Positions 37,673 to 48,043 of a stretch of DNA of 64,000 bases are shown here, in pieces (the stretch's first letter is position 1; each line of letters begins with the position of its first letter). The stretch is from NCBI RefSeq assembly GCF_000765695.2, contig NZ_JRPB02000005.1:1-64000 (forward strand), given 5' to 3'. The position numbers and the translations under genes are program-made. Source of the stretch: Helicobacter sp. MIT 11-5569 (GTDB taxonomy: Bacteria; Campylobacterota; Campylobacteria; Campylobacterales; Helicobacteraceae). Under the pieces are notes generated by a model, which was not told the DNA's origin, searched no databases, and worked only from the letters and a program-made list of their open reading frames with translations.

Positions 37673-39205
37673 ATGACAGCATTATTGAGCGTGAGCGACA
37701 AAAGCGGAATCGTAGAATTTGCCAAAGGTTTAGTTGCATTAGGTTATGAGATTCTCTCCACAGGTGGGACGCTAAAGGTTTTGCAAGAGAACAAAATTTT
37801 AGCATTAGATGTGGCTAAATACACACAAAGTCCAGAAATGTTTGATGGGCGCGTGAAGACTTTGCACCCAAAAATTCATGGTGGAATCCTGCATCGCCGC
37901 AGTAATACAGAAGATTTAAAGATTGCCAAAGAATATGGAATCGCTGATATTAGTCTTGTTTGTGTCAATCTCTATCCTTTCAAAGCCACAATTGAGCGCA
38001 CAAATGATTTTGGAGAAATTATTGAAAACATTGATATTGGCGGTCCTTCAATGGTGCGTGCAGCTGCGAAAAATTTTGAATCGGTGTTGATTCTAACAAA
38101 TCCTAGCGATTACAAGGAAGTCTTAGAGCGTTTAAAGAATCATCAAAACACATTAGAATTCCGTCAAAGTATGATGATTAAAGCTTTTGAACACACTGCA
38201 AATTATGATTGTATGATTGCAAATTATATGAACAAGCGTTTTAATGGAGGATTTGGGGAATCGCATTTTATCGCAGGTAAGCTTGTCGCTCCAACGCGTT
38301 ATGGAGAAAATCCACACCAAAAAGGCGCGTATTATGAGTTTGAAAACTTTTATTCTAAAGACTTTAAAACCCTAAAAGGCGAAGTTAGTTTTAACAACTT
38401 AACCGATATTAATAGTGCAGTAAAAATTGCCTCTAGTTTTGGGGAACGCCCTTGTGTTTGTATCGTAAAGCATGGGAATCCTTGCGGATTTGCTATTAAA
38501 AGTAATGTGCTAGAATCCTACAAAGAGGCTTTAAAATGCGATAACGTCTCCGCCTTTGGTGGCGTAGTAGCAGTTAATGGAATCGTAGATTTAGAATTTG
38601 CAAAAACCCTAAACCAAATTTTTATTGAAGTGCTTATCGCTCCAGAAATCACACAAGATGCCCTTAAGGAGTTTGAAAGCAAAAAGAAAATTAAACTTTT
38701 TGTCTGTGGAGGCAGCACGTTAAAATTCCCAAAAGATACGCAAGATTTTAAGCATATTGAAGGGGGTTTTGTCTTGCAAGATTCTGATTTTATAGAAACA
38801 AATGAAGTCAAAAATGCAAAATGTGTTAGCAAAAAACAAGCTAGCACGCAGCAAATGCAAGATTTGGAAATCGCTTATAAGCTTGCAAGCCTTGTTAAAT
38901 CAAATTGTGTGGTGTATGTGAAAGATTCTGCAATGGTTGCTGTTGGTATGGGAATGACAAGCCGCGTTGATGCTGCAAAAGCTGCTATTAGAAAAGCACA
39001 AGAAATGGGGCTTGATTTAAAAGATTGCGTGTTAGCTAGCGAAGCATTTTTTCCTTTTAAAGATAGTATTGAAGAAGCGCATAAAGTTGGTGTCAGCGCA
39101 GTAATTGAGCCGGGTGGAAGTATCCGAGATGATGAAGTGATTGAATGTGCAAACACAAATGGAATCGCATTGTATTTTAGTGGCAAAAGACACTTTTTGC
39201 ATTAA
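37673..39205 (+). CDS. purH: Bifunctional purine biosynthesis protein PurH
   Basis: AICAR transformylase/IMP cyclohydrolase, the last two steps to IMP. The 510 residues show the N-terminal cyclohydrolase ([39 protein letters not shown]) and the C-terminal transformylase with [10 protein letters not shown] near residue 265, [10 protein letters not shown], and the terminal [14 protein letters not shown]. It lies downstream of rplY-pth-permease rather than beside purL, so purine genes are dispersed. It ends at a strong bidirectional terminator shared with hemE. Confidence 0.96.
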   Translation: MTALLSVSDKSGIVEFAKGLVALGYEILSTGGTLKVLQENKILALDVAKYTQSPEMFDGRVKTLHPKIHGGILHRRSNTEDLKIAKEYGIADISLVCVNLYPFKATIERTNDFGEIIENIDIGGPSMVRAAAKNFESVLILTNPSDYKEVLERLKNHQNTLEFRQSMMIKAFEHTANYDCMIANYMNKRFNGGFGESHFIAGKLVAPTRYGENPHQKGAYYEFENFYSKDFKTLKGEVSFNNLTDINSAVKIASSFGERPCVCIVKHGNPCGFAIKSNVLESYKEALKCDNVSAFGGVVAVNGIVDLEFAKTLNQIFIEVLIAPEITQDALKEFESKKKIKLFVCGGSTLKFPKDTQDFKHIEGGFVLQDSDFIETNEVKNAKCVSKKQASTQQMQDLEIAYKLASLVKSNCVVYVKDSAMVAVGMGMTSRVDAAKAAIRKAQEMGLDLKDCVLASEAFFPFKDSIEEAHKVGVSAVIEPGGSIRDDEVIECANTNGIALYFSGKRHFLH

Positions 39206-39231
39206 AAAAGCTTCTCTGATTCCTTATTTTT

Positions 39232-39259
39232 AAAGCTCAATCGTAAAAGATTGAGCTTT
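39232..39259. terminator. Bidirectional terminator between purH and hemE
   Basis: A perfect 11-bp stem (AAAGCTCAATC / GATTGAGCTTT) with a six-base loop lies between convergent stops. A T-rich tail follows in both directions. Confidence 0.9.
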
Positions 39260-39267
39260 ATTTGACG

Positions 39268-40281
39268 CTATGAATAATTATGGATAAACTCCACAAGCGC
39301 AATAGCATTTTCACGCGGTAAATCTGGCAACATTCCATGCCCTAAATTAAAGATATGCGCACTACCTTGCATTATTTCCAAAATCTCTTTTGTTCCTTTA
39401 AGCATCATCTCTTTATCATAGATTCTGCACGGCTCTAAATTTCCTTGTAAAGTATATTTAGCCCCTAGTTTCTCTTTTGCCAAAGCCAAAGGTGTGCTCC
39501 AATCCACCCCAAAAACATCAAAATTTCCATCAATTTTATCTAAAAATCCAGAAATCCCTTTAGGAAATAAAATCACAGGAATATGTGAATATTTCACCTT
39601 AATATAATCTGCAATCTCCTTACAATACTTCCAACCAAATTCCAAATATGCACTTTCTTCTAAAGCACTTGCCCAAGAATCAAATACCATTACTGCATCA
39701 ACACCCGCTTTAATTTGCGATTCTAAATAAAGCTTTAAATTCTGTGTGATTTTTTCAAGAATATTATGTAAAAATTGTGGATTTTGATAAAGAATCTTTT
39801 TTGATTTTGCATATGTTTTGCTCCCCTCTCCTTCAATCATATAAGTTGCAAGCGTCCAAGGAGCACCACAAAAACCAATCAAAGCTTTATCTTTAGCAAG
39901 ATTTTGACGCGTTAAAGAGATTGTATCATAAACATAATTTAACCTTGTGTGCGCATCTTCGCTAAGCTGTGTTAAATCCTTAGCATCTCTAATAGGACTA
40001 GAAAATTTCGGACCCTCCCCTGCAAAAAATCCCAAATCCATTCCCATTTCTAAAGGAACTACCAAAATATCACTAAATAGAATTGCTGCATCTACATTCA
40101 AAATTTCCACAGGCTGCAAAGTAACTTCACTTGCCAACTTAGGATTCTTACATAGTGATAGAAAATCTCCTGCTTGTTTGCGCACTTCTTTATATTCACT
40201 TAAATATCTTCCAGCTTGACGCATAAACCAAACTGGTGTATAAGGCGTGCGTCTCTTAAAACAAGCATCTATAAAAACCAT
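39268..40281 (-). CDS. hemE: Uroporphyrinogen decarboxylase
   Basis: Converts uroporphyrinogen III to coproporphyrinogen III in heme synthesis. The 337 residues contain [17 protein letters not shown] near the N-terminus (substrate-binding arginine), [31 protein letters not shown] near residue 130, and [19 protein letters not shown] at the end. It is divergent from secA and a single gene on its strand. Heme supply links to the c-type cytochromes and heme receptor encoded elsewhere in the window. Confidence 0.95.
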   Translation of the reverse strand: MVFIDACFKRRTPYTPVWFMRQAGRYLSEYKEVRKQAGDFLSLCKNPKLASEVTLQPVEILNVDAAILFSDILVVPLEMGMDLGFFAGEGPKFSSPIRDAKDLTQLSEDAHTRLNYVYDTISLTRQNLAKDKALIGFCGAPWTLATYMIEGEGSKTYAKSKKILYQNPQFLHNILEKITQNLKLYLESQIKAGVDAVMVFDSWASALEESAYLEFGWKYCKEIADYIKVKYSHIPVILFPKGISGFLDKIDGNFDVFGVDWSTPLALAKEKLGAKYTLQGNLEPCRIYDKEMMLKGTKEILEIMQGSAHIFNLGHGMLPDLPRENAIALVEFIHNYS

Positions 40282-40343
40282 TTTTTTCCTTTATTTGCTT
40301 AAAATATTTGGCGTATTTTATCTAAGTAACATAGCATTTATGC

Positions 40344-40349
40344 TAAAAT
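40344..40349 (+). promoter_or_regulatory. Predicted -10 element of secA
   Basis: TAAAAT preceded by TGC, an extended -10, lies 61 bases before the secA start in the hemE/secA divergent gap. A small inverted repeat, TAGCAT-TT-ATGCTA (40332-40345), overlaps it; its meaning is unknown. Confidence 0.45.
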
Positions 40350-40410
40350 TGACCTTTTAATTACCAAAAAATATAGATTTTCAATTTTCTGTATTTAGCA
40401 AAGGTTAAAT

Positions 40411-42981
40411 ATGATTTTAGAATTTGCAAAAAAGATTTTTAGCAATAAAAACGATCGTTTAATAGGACATTATCGCAAAGAAATCCGCAAAATCAACGCA
40501 CTTGAAGATACATACAAGAATTTAAGTGATGCAGAGCTTCAAGAAGAATTTAAAACATTAAAAGAAAAAGTCCAAAATGCCGATGATCCAAAATCTATGC
40601 TTAATAAAGTGCTTCACGCTTCCTTTGCAATTACAAGAGAAGCGAGCAAAAGAATATTAAATATGCGCCATTTTGATGTGCAATTAATCGGGGGAATCGT
40701 ATTACACGAAGGCAAAATTGCAGAAATGAAAACTGGGGAAGGAAAAACTCTTGTCGCAACGCTTCCTGTTTGCCTTAATGCAATGGTTGGCAAAAGCGTG
40801 CATATCGTAACTGTTAATGATTATCTCGCACAAAGAGATGCAGAGCTTATGCGCCCTCTTTATGAGTTTTTAGGCTATTCTGTGGGAATTGTGCTTAGCG
40901 GAAATTATGACGAAGCAAACCGTCTAGCTCAATATTCTTGCAATATTGTTTATGGCACAAACAACGAATTTGGCTTTGATTATTTACGCGATAATATGAA
41001 ATATGACTACAACCAAAAAGTGCAAAAACACCACTATTTTGCTATTGTCGATGAAGTGGATTCCATCTTAATTGATGAAGCACGCACACCTTTAATCATC
41101 TCTGGTCCAGCAAATCGCATATTAGATAACTACAAAATTGCTAATGAAGTTGCCTTAAAGCTAAAAGAAGAAACTCATTACACAGTCGATGAAAAAAATC
41201 GCACAATAATGCTAACTGAAGAAGGAATCAACGAAGCAGAAAAACTCTTTAAAATTGATAATCTTTATAGTATTGAAAACGCGATTCTTGCTCACCATCT
41301 AGACCAAGCTCTAAAAGCTAACAAACTCTTTCAAATCGATAAAGACTATGTGCTACGTGATGGCGAGGTTGTTATTGTCGATGAATTTACAGGGCGTTTA
41401 AGCGAAGGAAGACGTTTTAGCGAAGGCTTACATCAAGCATTAGAAGCAAAAGAAGGTGTAAAAATCAAAGAAGAATCCCAAACATTAGCAGATATTACCT
41501 ACCAAAACTATTTTAGATTCTATGAAAAGCTTGCCGGAATGACAGGGACAGCACAAACAGAAGCAAGCGAGTTTTTGCAAATTTATGACCTTGATGTCGT
41601 TTCTATTCCTACAAATATTCCCGTTAGACGCAAGGATTTAAATGATTTAATTTACAAAACAGAAGCAGAAAAATTTAAAGCACTCACACAAAAAATCATA
41701 GAACTTCATAAAAATGGACAACCTATTCTTGTAGGGACTGCTTCTATTGAAAAAAGCGAAAAAATCCATGAGCTTTTGCAAAAAGAAAGGATTCCACACT
41801 CTGTATTAAACGCAAAACAACACGCAAAAGAAGCTGAAATCATCAAAGATGCTGGCAAAAAAGGTGCAGTAACTATTGCGACAAATATGGCAGGGCGCGG
41901 TGTTGATATTAAAATTGATGATGAAGTGCGCACCCTTGGGGGATTGTATATTATCGGAACAGAAAGACACGAATCACGCCGTATTGATAACCAACTAAGA
42001 GGACGAAGCGGGCGTCAAGGAGACCCTGGGACTAGTCAATTTTATCTAAGCTTAGAAGATTCTTTATTGCGCATTTTTGGAAGTGATAAGATTAAAAATA
42101 TTATGGATAAACTAGGACTTGATGAGGGAGAGCATATAGAATCAAAGCTTGTAACTCGCTCTGTGGAAAATGCACAAAAGAAAGTGGAATCTATGCACTT
42201 TGAAGCAAGAAAACATTTATTAGAATATGACGATGTCGCAAATGAGCAAAGAAAAGCAATTTATCGTGTGCGCAATGAACTTTTAGACCCACAATATAAT
42301 ATCACACACAAGATAATTGAAAATCGTCAAGATTCTATTACAATGCTTTTAGAAAAATGCGAGGTGTTTAATGACGATGATGATTTAGAATTACTCTGCG
42401 CACAAGCCAAAGAAGACTTCAATATCCAATTAAACCAAGAAAGCCTAAAAGAAAATTTCAAAAAAAATAACAGCTTTGAAGGGTATATTGAAGAAATTTT
42501 AATCCATGATTATGAAGCAAAAATGCAACACATTGACACAAAAACACGTGAAGAGATTGAAAAGCTTATTTATCTTCAAACACTTGATAATTTATGGCGT
42601 GAGCATTTATATGTAATGGACAACCTAAAAACCGGAATCGGATTGCGCGGATACAATCAAAAAGACCCATTAATCGAATATAAAAAAGAAAGTTATAATC
42701 TTTTTATAGAGCTTGCTTCACAGATTAAATACACAGCAATTAAAATGCTACAAAAAGTGCAACTACGAGCAACAACAAGCGATAACATCGACCAAACTAA
42801 AGCTGCACGAAAAAAACTTTCTAATTCTACAAAAGATGCACAAGCTAAACAGCCAAAAGCACCATTTTTTAAAGGCAGACCAGTGCGTAATGAGCCTTGT
42901 CCTTGTGGAAGTGGGAAAAAATATAAAGATTGCTGTGGAAAAAGCGGACCAAAAAGTGGCGAGCTTGCAAAAAAGGTTTAA
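40411..42981 (+). CDS. secA: Preprotein translocase ATPase SecA
   Basis: The 856-residue motor of the Sec pathway. Walker A is MKTGEGKT at residues 106-113, followed by [29 protein letters not shown] (DEAD-like), the cross-linking domain, and motif [16 protein letters not shown]. The C-terminal zinc-binding tail [17 protein letters not shown] is complete. An AAGG site precedes the ATG. It begins an apparent operon with a LolE-type permease and a radical SAM gene. Confidence 0.97.
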   Translation: MILEFAKKIFSNKNDRLIGHYRKEIRKINALEDTYKNLSDAELQEEFKTLKEKVQNADDPKSMLNKVLHASFAITREASKRILNMRHFDVQLIGGIVLHEGKIAEMKTGEGKTLVATLPVCLNAMVGKSVHIVTVNDYLAQRDAELMRPLYEFLGYSVGIVLSGNYDEANRLAQYSCNIVYGTNNEFGFDYLRDNMKYDYNQKVQKHHYFAIVDEVDSILIDEARTPLIISGPANRILDNYKIANEVALKLKEETHYTVDEKNRTIMLTEEGINEAEKLFKIDNLYSIENAILAHHLDQALKANKLFQIDKDYVLRDGEVVIVDEFTGRLSEGRRFSEGLHQALEAKEGVKIKEESQTLADITYQNYFRFYEKLAGMTGTAQTEASEFLQIYDLDVVSIPTNIPVRRKDLNDLIYKTEAEKFKALTQKIIELHKNGQPILVGTASIEKSEKIHELLQKERIPHSVLNAKQHAKEAEIIKDAGKKGAVTIATNMAGRGVDIKIDDEVRTLGGLYIIGTERHESRRIDNQLRGRSGRQGDPGTSQFYLSLEDSLLRIFGSDKIKNIMDKLGLDEGEHIESKLVTRSVENAQKKVESMHFEARKHLLEYDDVANEQRKAIYRVRNELLDPQYNITHKIIENRQDSITMLLEKCEVFNDDDDLELLCAQAKEDFNIQLNQESLKENFKKNNSFEGYIEEILIHDYEAKMQHIDTKTREEIEKLIYLQTLDNLWREHLYVMDNLKTGIGLRGYNQKDPLIEYKKESYNLFIELASQIKYTAIKMLQKVQLRATTSDNIDQTKAARKKLSNSTKDAQAKQPKAPFFKGRPVRNEPCPCGSGKKYKDCCGKSGPKSGELAKKV

Positions 42982-42988
42982 AGTAATA

Positions 42989-44227
42989 ATGGCTCAACGT
43001 AATCTTGTTACTTATCTAGTGTGTCGCTATCTACGCTTTAATAAAACACAGCCTTTTATCTCTATTACTGCGATTCTTGCTTTTTGGGGTGTTAGCATTG
43101 GAGTAATGGTGTTAATTGTTGCAATGGCATTAATGAATGGCTTTGACAAAGAATTTGAGCGCAAATTATTTATTATGAACTATCCTATTACAATGGTAAG
43201 TGCTGGATTTGATCGTCCAAATATAGAACTTTTAAAAGATTTAGAAACCAATTTCAAACATTTGCAATTTAGTCCTTTTATTCAAACACAAGCACTCTCC
43301 AAAGTAGGAAATAGCATTGAAGGAGCAGTTGTTTTTGGGATAGATTTTGAACGCGAGAGTGCAATAAATCCTGTGTTTAAGGAAGCCTTATTATCTACGC
43401 AAAGAACTTTTGAAGAAAGGCTAGGAGAAAGATATTCCCCAGAGACTTTTCAAATTATCATCGGCAAAACACTCCAAGAACAATTCCATTTACATTTTGA
43501 TTCTAATTTATTACTCATTTTCACACAATTCAATCCAACAGCAACAAGCCTAACTCCTACAATGAAACGTTTTAATGTTGTTGGCATCTTTAATTCAGGA
43601 CTTATTGCTTATGACAAAAGCTATATTTACACAACCTTAGAAGCTCTACAAGCCATTAAGGCAATGTCGCAAAATACCTATGATGGAATCCATATTTATT
43701 CTAAAAATCCTCAAAAAGATATTATCACTCTAAAAGAAAAATATCCTTATATGCACTTTGTGGGTTGGTGGGAGCAAAATGGTAATTTTTTTGCTGCACT
43801 AGCATTAGAAAAACGTGCGCTATTTATTGTGCTAATGCTCATTATTTTAGTAGCCTCTCTTAATATTATTAGCTCCTTATTAATGACTGTGATGAACCGC
43901 CGCAAAGAAATTGCCTTACTTTTAACTATGGGAGCAAGTTCTGAAGAAATTAAAAAAACATTTCTATATTTAGGTAATACGATAGGTATTAGTGGAATCC
44001 TAGTAGGAGCAATCCTAGCAGCAATCATTTTATTTTTGCTTGCAAATTTTCCAATCATCTCTTTACCAGCAGATGTTTATGGCAGCGACAAACTCCCATT
44101 AGAACTCTCTTTAGTTGATTTAATGGCAATTTTAATAGGCTCTTTTATTATCGTATTCTTATCTTCTTACTATCCTGCAGAAAAAGCTACGCAAATTGAC
44201 CCATTGCAAGTTTTACGCAATGAGTAA
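42989..44227 (+). CDS. LolC/LolE-family lipoprotein-releasing permease
   Basis: A 412-residue inner-membrane ABC permease of the MacB/FtsX type: one N-terminal helix (residues about 20-45), a large periplasmic domain to about 265, and three C-terminal helices with the conserved MTVMNRRKEIALLLTMGAS loop. It probably extracts lipoproteins for export to the outer membrane; no LolD ATPase is adjacent. I place the start at 42989 (MAQRNLVTYLVCRYLRF), seven bases past secA, since a longer reading would run 270 bases inside secA. The ribosome site is weak. The end overlaps the next gene by eight bases. Confidence 0.85.
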   Translation: MAQRNLVTYLVCRYLRFNKTQPFISITAILAFWGVSIGVMVLIVAMALMNGFDKEFERKLFIMNYPITMVSAGFDRPNIELLKDLETNFKHLQFSPFIQTQALSKVGNSIEGAVVFGIDFERESAINPVFKEALLSTQRTFEERLGERYSPETFQIIIGKTLQEQFHLHFDSNLLLIFTQFNPTATSLTPTMKRFNVVGIFNSGLIAYDKSYIYTTLEALQAIKAMSQNTYDGIHIYSKNPQKDIITLKEKYPYMHFVGWWEQNGNFFAALALEKRALFIVLMLIILVASLNIISSLLMTVMNRRKEIALLLTMGASSEEIKKTFLYLGNTIGISGILVGAILAAIILFLLANFPIISLPADVYGSDKLPLELSLVDLMAILIGSFIIVFLSSYYPAEKATQIDPLQVLRNE

Positions 44228-45095
44228 GCAGTTTGAAAAAGTTTTTGTAGAAATTACTAATTTTTGTGGCTTACATTGTAGCTTTTGCACCCCAAAAAAA
44301 GATACAAAAGCCACAATGCCGCTTGCACTTTTCAAAAAAATAGCGCAAGAAATATCCCCTGTTACAAAACTGTGTGCTTTACATATTTTAGGCGACCCAC
44401 TTACACTTAATAATCTAAATGCTTATTTAGATCTAGCAAAACATTTAAAACTAGAAATTACAACAAGTGGATTCTTCTTAGATTCAAAAGCTATTTCTTT
44501 GCTTTTAAATACTCAAAATATTCAACAAATTAATCTATCTCTAACAAGTGCTTTATATCAAAACAAACCTATTGCAATCAATTCTTATTTAGAGCCAATT
44601 TTAGAACTTTGCGAGCAACACAAACATTTACAATCCGAAAAATTTATCAATTTACGCCTTTGGAATCTCAATTTAGATTTAAGTGCCCCAAAAGAAAATG
44701 TGATTCTCTATCAAAAAATACAAGATTTTTTCAATCTTAAAACAATTTCTCCAAAAAAAACTCGCCTTGCTTATAAAATTCATCTATTAGGAGCACATTT
44801 TTTTGAATGGGTAGATTTAGAAAATTTAAAAAATACTACAAAAACACTTAATGGATTTTGCTATGGAGCTAGCAAACAACTTGGAATCTTATGCAATGGA
44901 AGTGTCGTTCCCTGCTGTTTTGACACTAAAGGGACAATCACACTAGGTAACCTCAACACACAAAGCTTATCAGAGATTCTGCACTCTAAACGCACACAAA
45001 ATTTAATTCAAGGATTTCAGCAAAATATCCGTATTGAAGAATTTTGTCAAGCTTGTAAATATCCAGAATATTTAAAAAAGAAAGTTAAAGAATAA
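44220..45095 (+). CDS. Radical SAM/SPASM-domain protein
   Basis: A 291-residue protein with the radical SAM cluster motif CGLHCSFC at residues 14-21 in VEITNFCGLHCSFCTPKK. A C-terminal SPASM-like region has several cysteines: GFCYGASKQLGILCNGSVVPCCFDTKG, about residues 220-247, then FCQACKY near the end, which could hold an auxiliary iron-sulfur cluster. I split the stretch here only to name the visible parts. Substrate is unknown; SPASM proteins often modify peptides, but no small precursor gene is adjacent. The start overlaps the permease gene by eight bases, indicating coupling. Confidence 0.82.
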   Translation: MSKQFEKVFVEITNFCGLHCSFCTPKKDTKATMPLALFKKIAQEISPVTKLCALHILGDPLTLNNLNAYLDLAKHLKLEITTSGFFLDSKAISLLLNTQNIQQINLSLTSALYQNKPIAINSYLEPILELCEQHKHLQSEKFINLRLWNLNLDLSAPKENVILYQKIQDFFNLKTISPKKTRLAYKIHLLGAHFFEWVDLENLKNTTKTLNGFCYGASKQLGILCNGSVVPCCFDTKGTITLGNLNTQSLSEILHSKRTQNLIQGFQQNIRIEEFCQACKYPEYLKKKVKE

Positions 45096-45105
45096 AGAAG
45101 AAGTG

Positions 45106-45126
45106 GCTACCCCAGAAAGGGGAAGC
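45106..45126. terminator. Likely bidirectional terminator between the radical SAM gene and dcuA
   Basis: GCTACCCC and GGGGAAGC form a stem with one A-A mismatch around an AGAAA loop, placed between convergent stops. A T-rich run (TTATATTTTAT) follows on the plus strand and a T/C-rich run on the minus strand. Confidence 0.6.
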
Positions 45127-45133
45127 TTATATT

Positions 45134-46477
45134 TTATACAAAAGCAGTAGCAACAAATCCTAATGCAACGCTAAATACAATTGCTAATACGCCCGGAATC
45201 AAGAATGCATGGTTAAAAATATAATGTCCGATTCTTGTTGAACCTGTATCGTCCATTTGCACTGCACCAAGCAATGTTGGATAAGTAGGAAGAACGAAAA
45301 GTGCAGAAACTGCCGCAAAAGAAGCTACAAGCATATAAGAATCTCCCGGATTTGCTGCTGTGATTCCAAGTGCCATAACAACTACTGGAGTGATTGCTTT
45401 TGCAGTTGCTGCTTGAGAATAAAGCAACATTGCAGCAAAGAAGAAAATTACAGCTAACAATGAAGGAATAGCTTTAACCCAATCTCCAGCTAGAGTTTTA
45501 ATCTCTTCTGTATATCCACCAACAAATGTATTTCCAAGCCAAGCAACACCAAGAACACACACGCAAGCAATCATACCACTTTTAAATACGCTTGATTCAG
45601 CAATTTTACCTACTTCAATCTTACAAAAGATTGTGATAAAAGTCGCTACCGCAAGCATAAAGCTCATAATCGCAGCATCTCTAGGAACAATTACATTTTC
45701 AATCAATACTGGCTTTCCACCGATTTTTGAAATAGCTGTTGCATATAAAACCACAAGCAAAACACCAATCACAAAGATTCCAACAGAAAGTTTTGCACCT
45801 TCTTTTAATTGCATATTTTGCGCACCAACTGCTGGCTTTACTAGACCTTTTGCTAATCTGTCTTGATAAACAGGGTCTGAACTTAAATCAAGATTTGAAA
45901 ACATTGTAATAATTAAAGCTGTTAGCATACAACCAACAAATGTAGTTGGAATCCAAATAGCAAGCAAAAGTGGATAGCTCCAACCAAGTGGCTCTAACAC
46001 GCCTGTCATATAAACAACAGCTGCACTTACAGGGCTTGCAGTAATTGCGATTTGACTTGCAACAACTGCGATAGAAAGCGGAGCTGATGGCTTAATGTTT
46101 TGCTCTTTTGCTACTTCTACAATAACAGGAATCATAGAAAATGCGGTATGTCCAGTTCCTGCCAAAATTGTTAGAAAATAAGTAACTGTTGGAGCAAGAT
46201 AGTTAATGTATTTTGGATTAGAACGCAAGATTCTTTCTGCAATTTGAACCAAATAATCCAAACCTCCAGCAAGCTGCATTGCAGAAATTGCAGCAATAAC
46301 TGACATAATAATCAAAATAACATCCCATGGAATGCTACCCGGCTTCATACCAAGCGCAAGCCCTAAGATTACAACACCTAAACCACCCGCATAACCAATT
46401 GCGATTCCACCTAGGCGGATACCTACAAAAATTGCTCCAAGTAGAACAATTATTTGGAGAATTAACATAATGTCCAT
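45134..46477 (-). CDS. dcuA: Anaerobic C4-dicarboxylate transporter DcuA
   Basis: A 447-residue, 10-12 helix carrier exchanging aspartate, fumarate, malate and succinate. The family marks are GGIAIGYAGGLGVVILGL near residues 23-40, SPVSAAVVYMTG, and GSTRIGHYIFNHAFLIPG close to the C-terminus. It lies 27 bases after aspA, so the pair likely imports aspartate and exports succinate during fumarate respiration. Confidence 0.94.
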   Translation of the reverse strand: MDIMLILQIIVLLGAIFVGIRLGGIAIGYAGGLGVVILGLALGMKPGSIPWDVILIIMSVIAAISAMQLAGGLDYLVQIAERILRSNPKYINYLAPTVTYFLTILAGTGHTAFSMIPVIVEVAKEQNIKPSAPLSIAVVASQIAITASPVSAAVVYMTGVLEPLGWSYPLLLAIWIPTTFVGCMLTALIITMFSNLDLSSDPVYQDRLAKGLVKPAVGAQNMQLKEGAKLSVGIFVIGVLLVVLYATAISKIGGKPVLIENVIVPRDAAIMSFMLAVATFITIFCKIEVGKIAESSVFKSGMIACVCVLGVAWLGNTFVGGYTEEIKTLAGDWVKAIPSLLAVIFFFAAMLLYSQAATAKAITPVVVMALGITAANPGDSYMLVASFAAVSALFVLPTYPTLLGAVQMDDTGSTRIGHYIFNHAFLIPGVLAIVFSVALGFVATAFV

Positions 46478-46504
46478 TATCTTTCCTTCTTTTAAATTTT
46501 AGAC

Positions 46505-47917
46505 TTAAGCGTCTCTTTTTTTCTTCATTTGTGGATTTAACATATTCTTAGGATCTAAGATTTTATCAATCTCTTCTTTAGGCAAATAGCCTCTTTCTAA
46601 GCAGATTTCTGCTACGGACTTGCCAGTTTGCAATGCTTCTTTTGCCATGCTAGCGGATTTTTCATAACCAAGCACTGGGTTAAATGCAGTTACGATTCCA
46701 ATAGAGTTAAGCACAGATTGCTTGCAAGCTTCAGGATTTGCTGTTAAGTGCTTGATTGCTTTTTGAGCCAAAGTTCTCATAGCATTTTCTAAAATCACCA
46801 AAGAATTAAATAGAGCATATGCAATTCCCGGTTCTACTGCATTTAGCTCAAACTCTCCTCTCTCGCTACAAAGCATAATTGTTACATCATTTCCAATCAC
46901 CTCATAGCAAGCTTCTTGGACAACTTCGCAAATAACAGGATTCACTTTCCCGGGCATAATTGAGCTTCCGGGTTGCATTTTTGGTAGATTAATCTCACCT
47001 AAACCGCATCTAGGACCAGAATTCATTAAACGCATATCGTTTGCAATTTTATTTAATCTTACTGCTGCTGTTTTTAACGCACCACTTACAAAGACAAAGT
47101 CTGCTGTATCTTGTGTTGCAGCAATCAAATCTTGTGCAGGCTGATATGCAACACCTGTAATTTCTTTTAATTTTTTCTCAACAAGATTCTTATAATCAGG
47201 ATGGCAGTTAATTCCTGTTCCAATTGCTGTTGCACCCATATTTAAAGTTTCCATAACACTTCTTGCATAAGTCAATCTTTCAATATCTGTTTTGATATAA
47301 GTTGCAAATGCATTAAATGTGTTACCTAGAGTCGTAGGAACAGCATCTTCAAGTTCCGTTCTACCCATTTTAATCATATCTTTATATTCTTTTGCTTTGA
47401 TTTCAAGCTCATTTTTTAACTCTTCCATAGCTTTTAGCAAATCACCTAATTTTGCGTGTGTTGCTACTTTAATTGAGCTTGGGTAAGTATCATTTGTAGA
47501 TTGTCCTAAGTTTGTATGATCATTTGGGTGGAGATATTGATATTCACCTTTCTTATGTCCCATACTTTCCAACGCAATGTTTGTTAAGACTTCATTCACA
47601 TTCATATTTGTTGAAGTTCCAGCACCGCCTTGAATCATATCTACAACAAATTGGTCAATAAACTCACCAGCAATTAGCCTATCACATGCTTTTGCTAACG
47701 CATCTGCCTTATCAGCATCTAAAACACCTAATTCTTTGTTTGAAAGTGCTGCTGCTTTTTTAATTTGTGCAAACGCTTTCACAAAAAAAGGATAGTCTTT
47801 AAGAGTTCTTCCTGTCATTTTGAAATTTTCCAAAGCCCTAAAAGTCTGCACTCCATAATAAACATCGTCAGAAATTTCTAACTCACCAATAAAATCATGC
47901 TCTTTCCTAGTTCCCAT
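46505..47917 (-). CDS. aspA: Aspartate ammonia-lyase
   Basis: Deaminates aspartate to fumarate. The 470 residues carry RKEHDFIGELEISDDVYYGVQT at the start, MGRTELEDAVPTTLG near 185, and the fumarase/aspartase signature GSSIMPGKVNP near 318-328 with the catalytic serine. AspA is preferred over class II fumarase by the start sequence and by the dcuA neighbour. The upstream 126-base gap has a minus-strand TATAAT at 48014-48019, about 97 bases from the start. Confidence 0.95.
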   Translation of the reverse strand: MGTRKEHDFIGELEISDDVYYGVQTFRALENFKMTGRTLKDYPFFVKAFAQIKKAAALSNKELGVLDADKADALAKACDRLIAGEFIDQFVVDMIQGGAGTSTNMNVNEVLTNIALESMGHKKGEYQYLHPNDHTNLGQSTNDTYPSSIKVATHAKLGDLLKAMEELKNELEIKAKEYKDMIKMGRTELEDAVPTTLGNTFNAFATYIKTDIERLTYARSVMETLNMGATAIGTGINCHPDYKNLVEKKLKEITGVAYQPAQDLIAATQDTADFVFVSGALKTAAVRLNKIANDMRLMNSGPRCGLGEINLPKMQPGSSIMPGKVNPVICEVVQEACYEVIGNDVTIMLCSERGEFELNAVEPGIAYALFNSLVILENAMRTLAQKAIKHLTANPEACKQSVLNSIGIVTAFNPVLGYEKSASMAKEALQTGKSVAEICLERGYLPKEEIDKILDPKNMLNPQMKKKRDA

Positions 47918-48013
47918 GATATATCTTCCTTAAAGAATCTGAATTTTAAAGATTAACTCTATGTAATCTTTACAGCAAAGAATATTACTTTTAAAAAGCT
48001 TATTCATCTTTAT

Positions 48014-48019
48014 ATTATA
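48014..48019 (-). promoter_or_regulatory. Possible -10 element of aspA-dcuA
   Basis: The minus strand reads TATAAT here, giving a leader of about 90 bases before aspA. A long leader leaves room for regulation, but I see no defined operator. Confidence 0.35.
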
Positions 48020-48043
48020 TTGACTAATTTTTAATTTTAAGTT

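Noticed and set aside
42713-42988. A 92-residue N-terminal extension of the LolE-type permease, running inside secA
   Set aside because: It overlaps the secA coding region in another frame. The start at 42989 gives the usual permease N-terminus.
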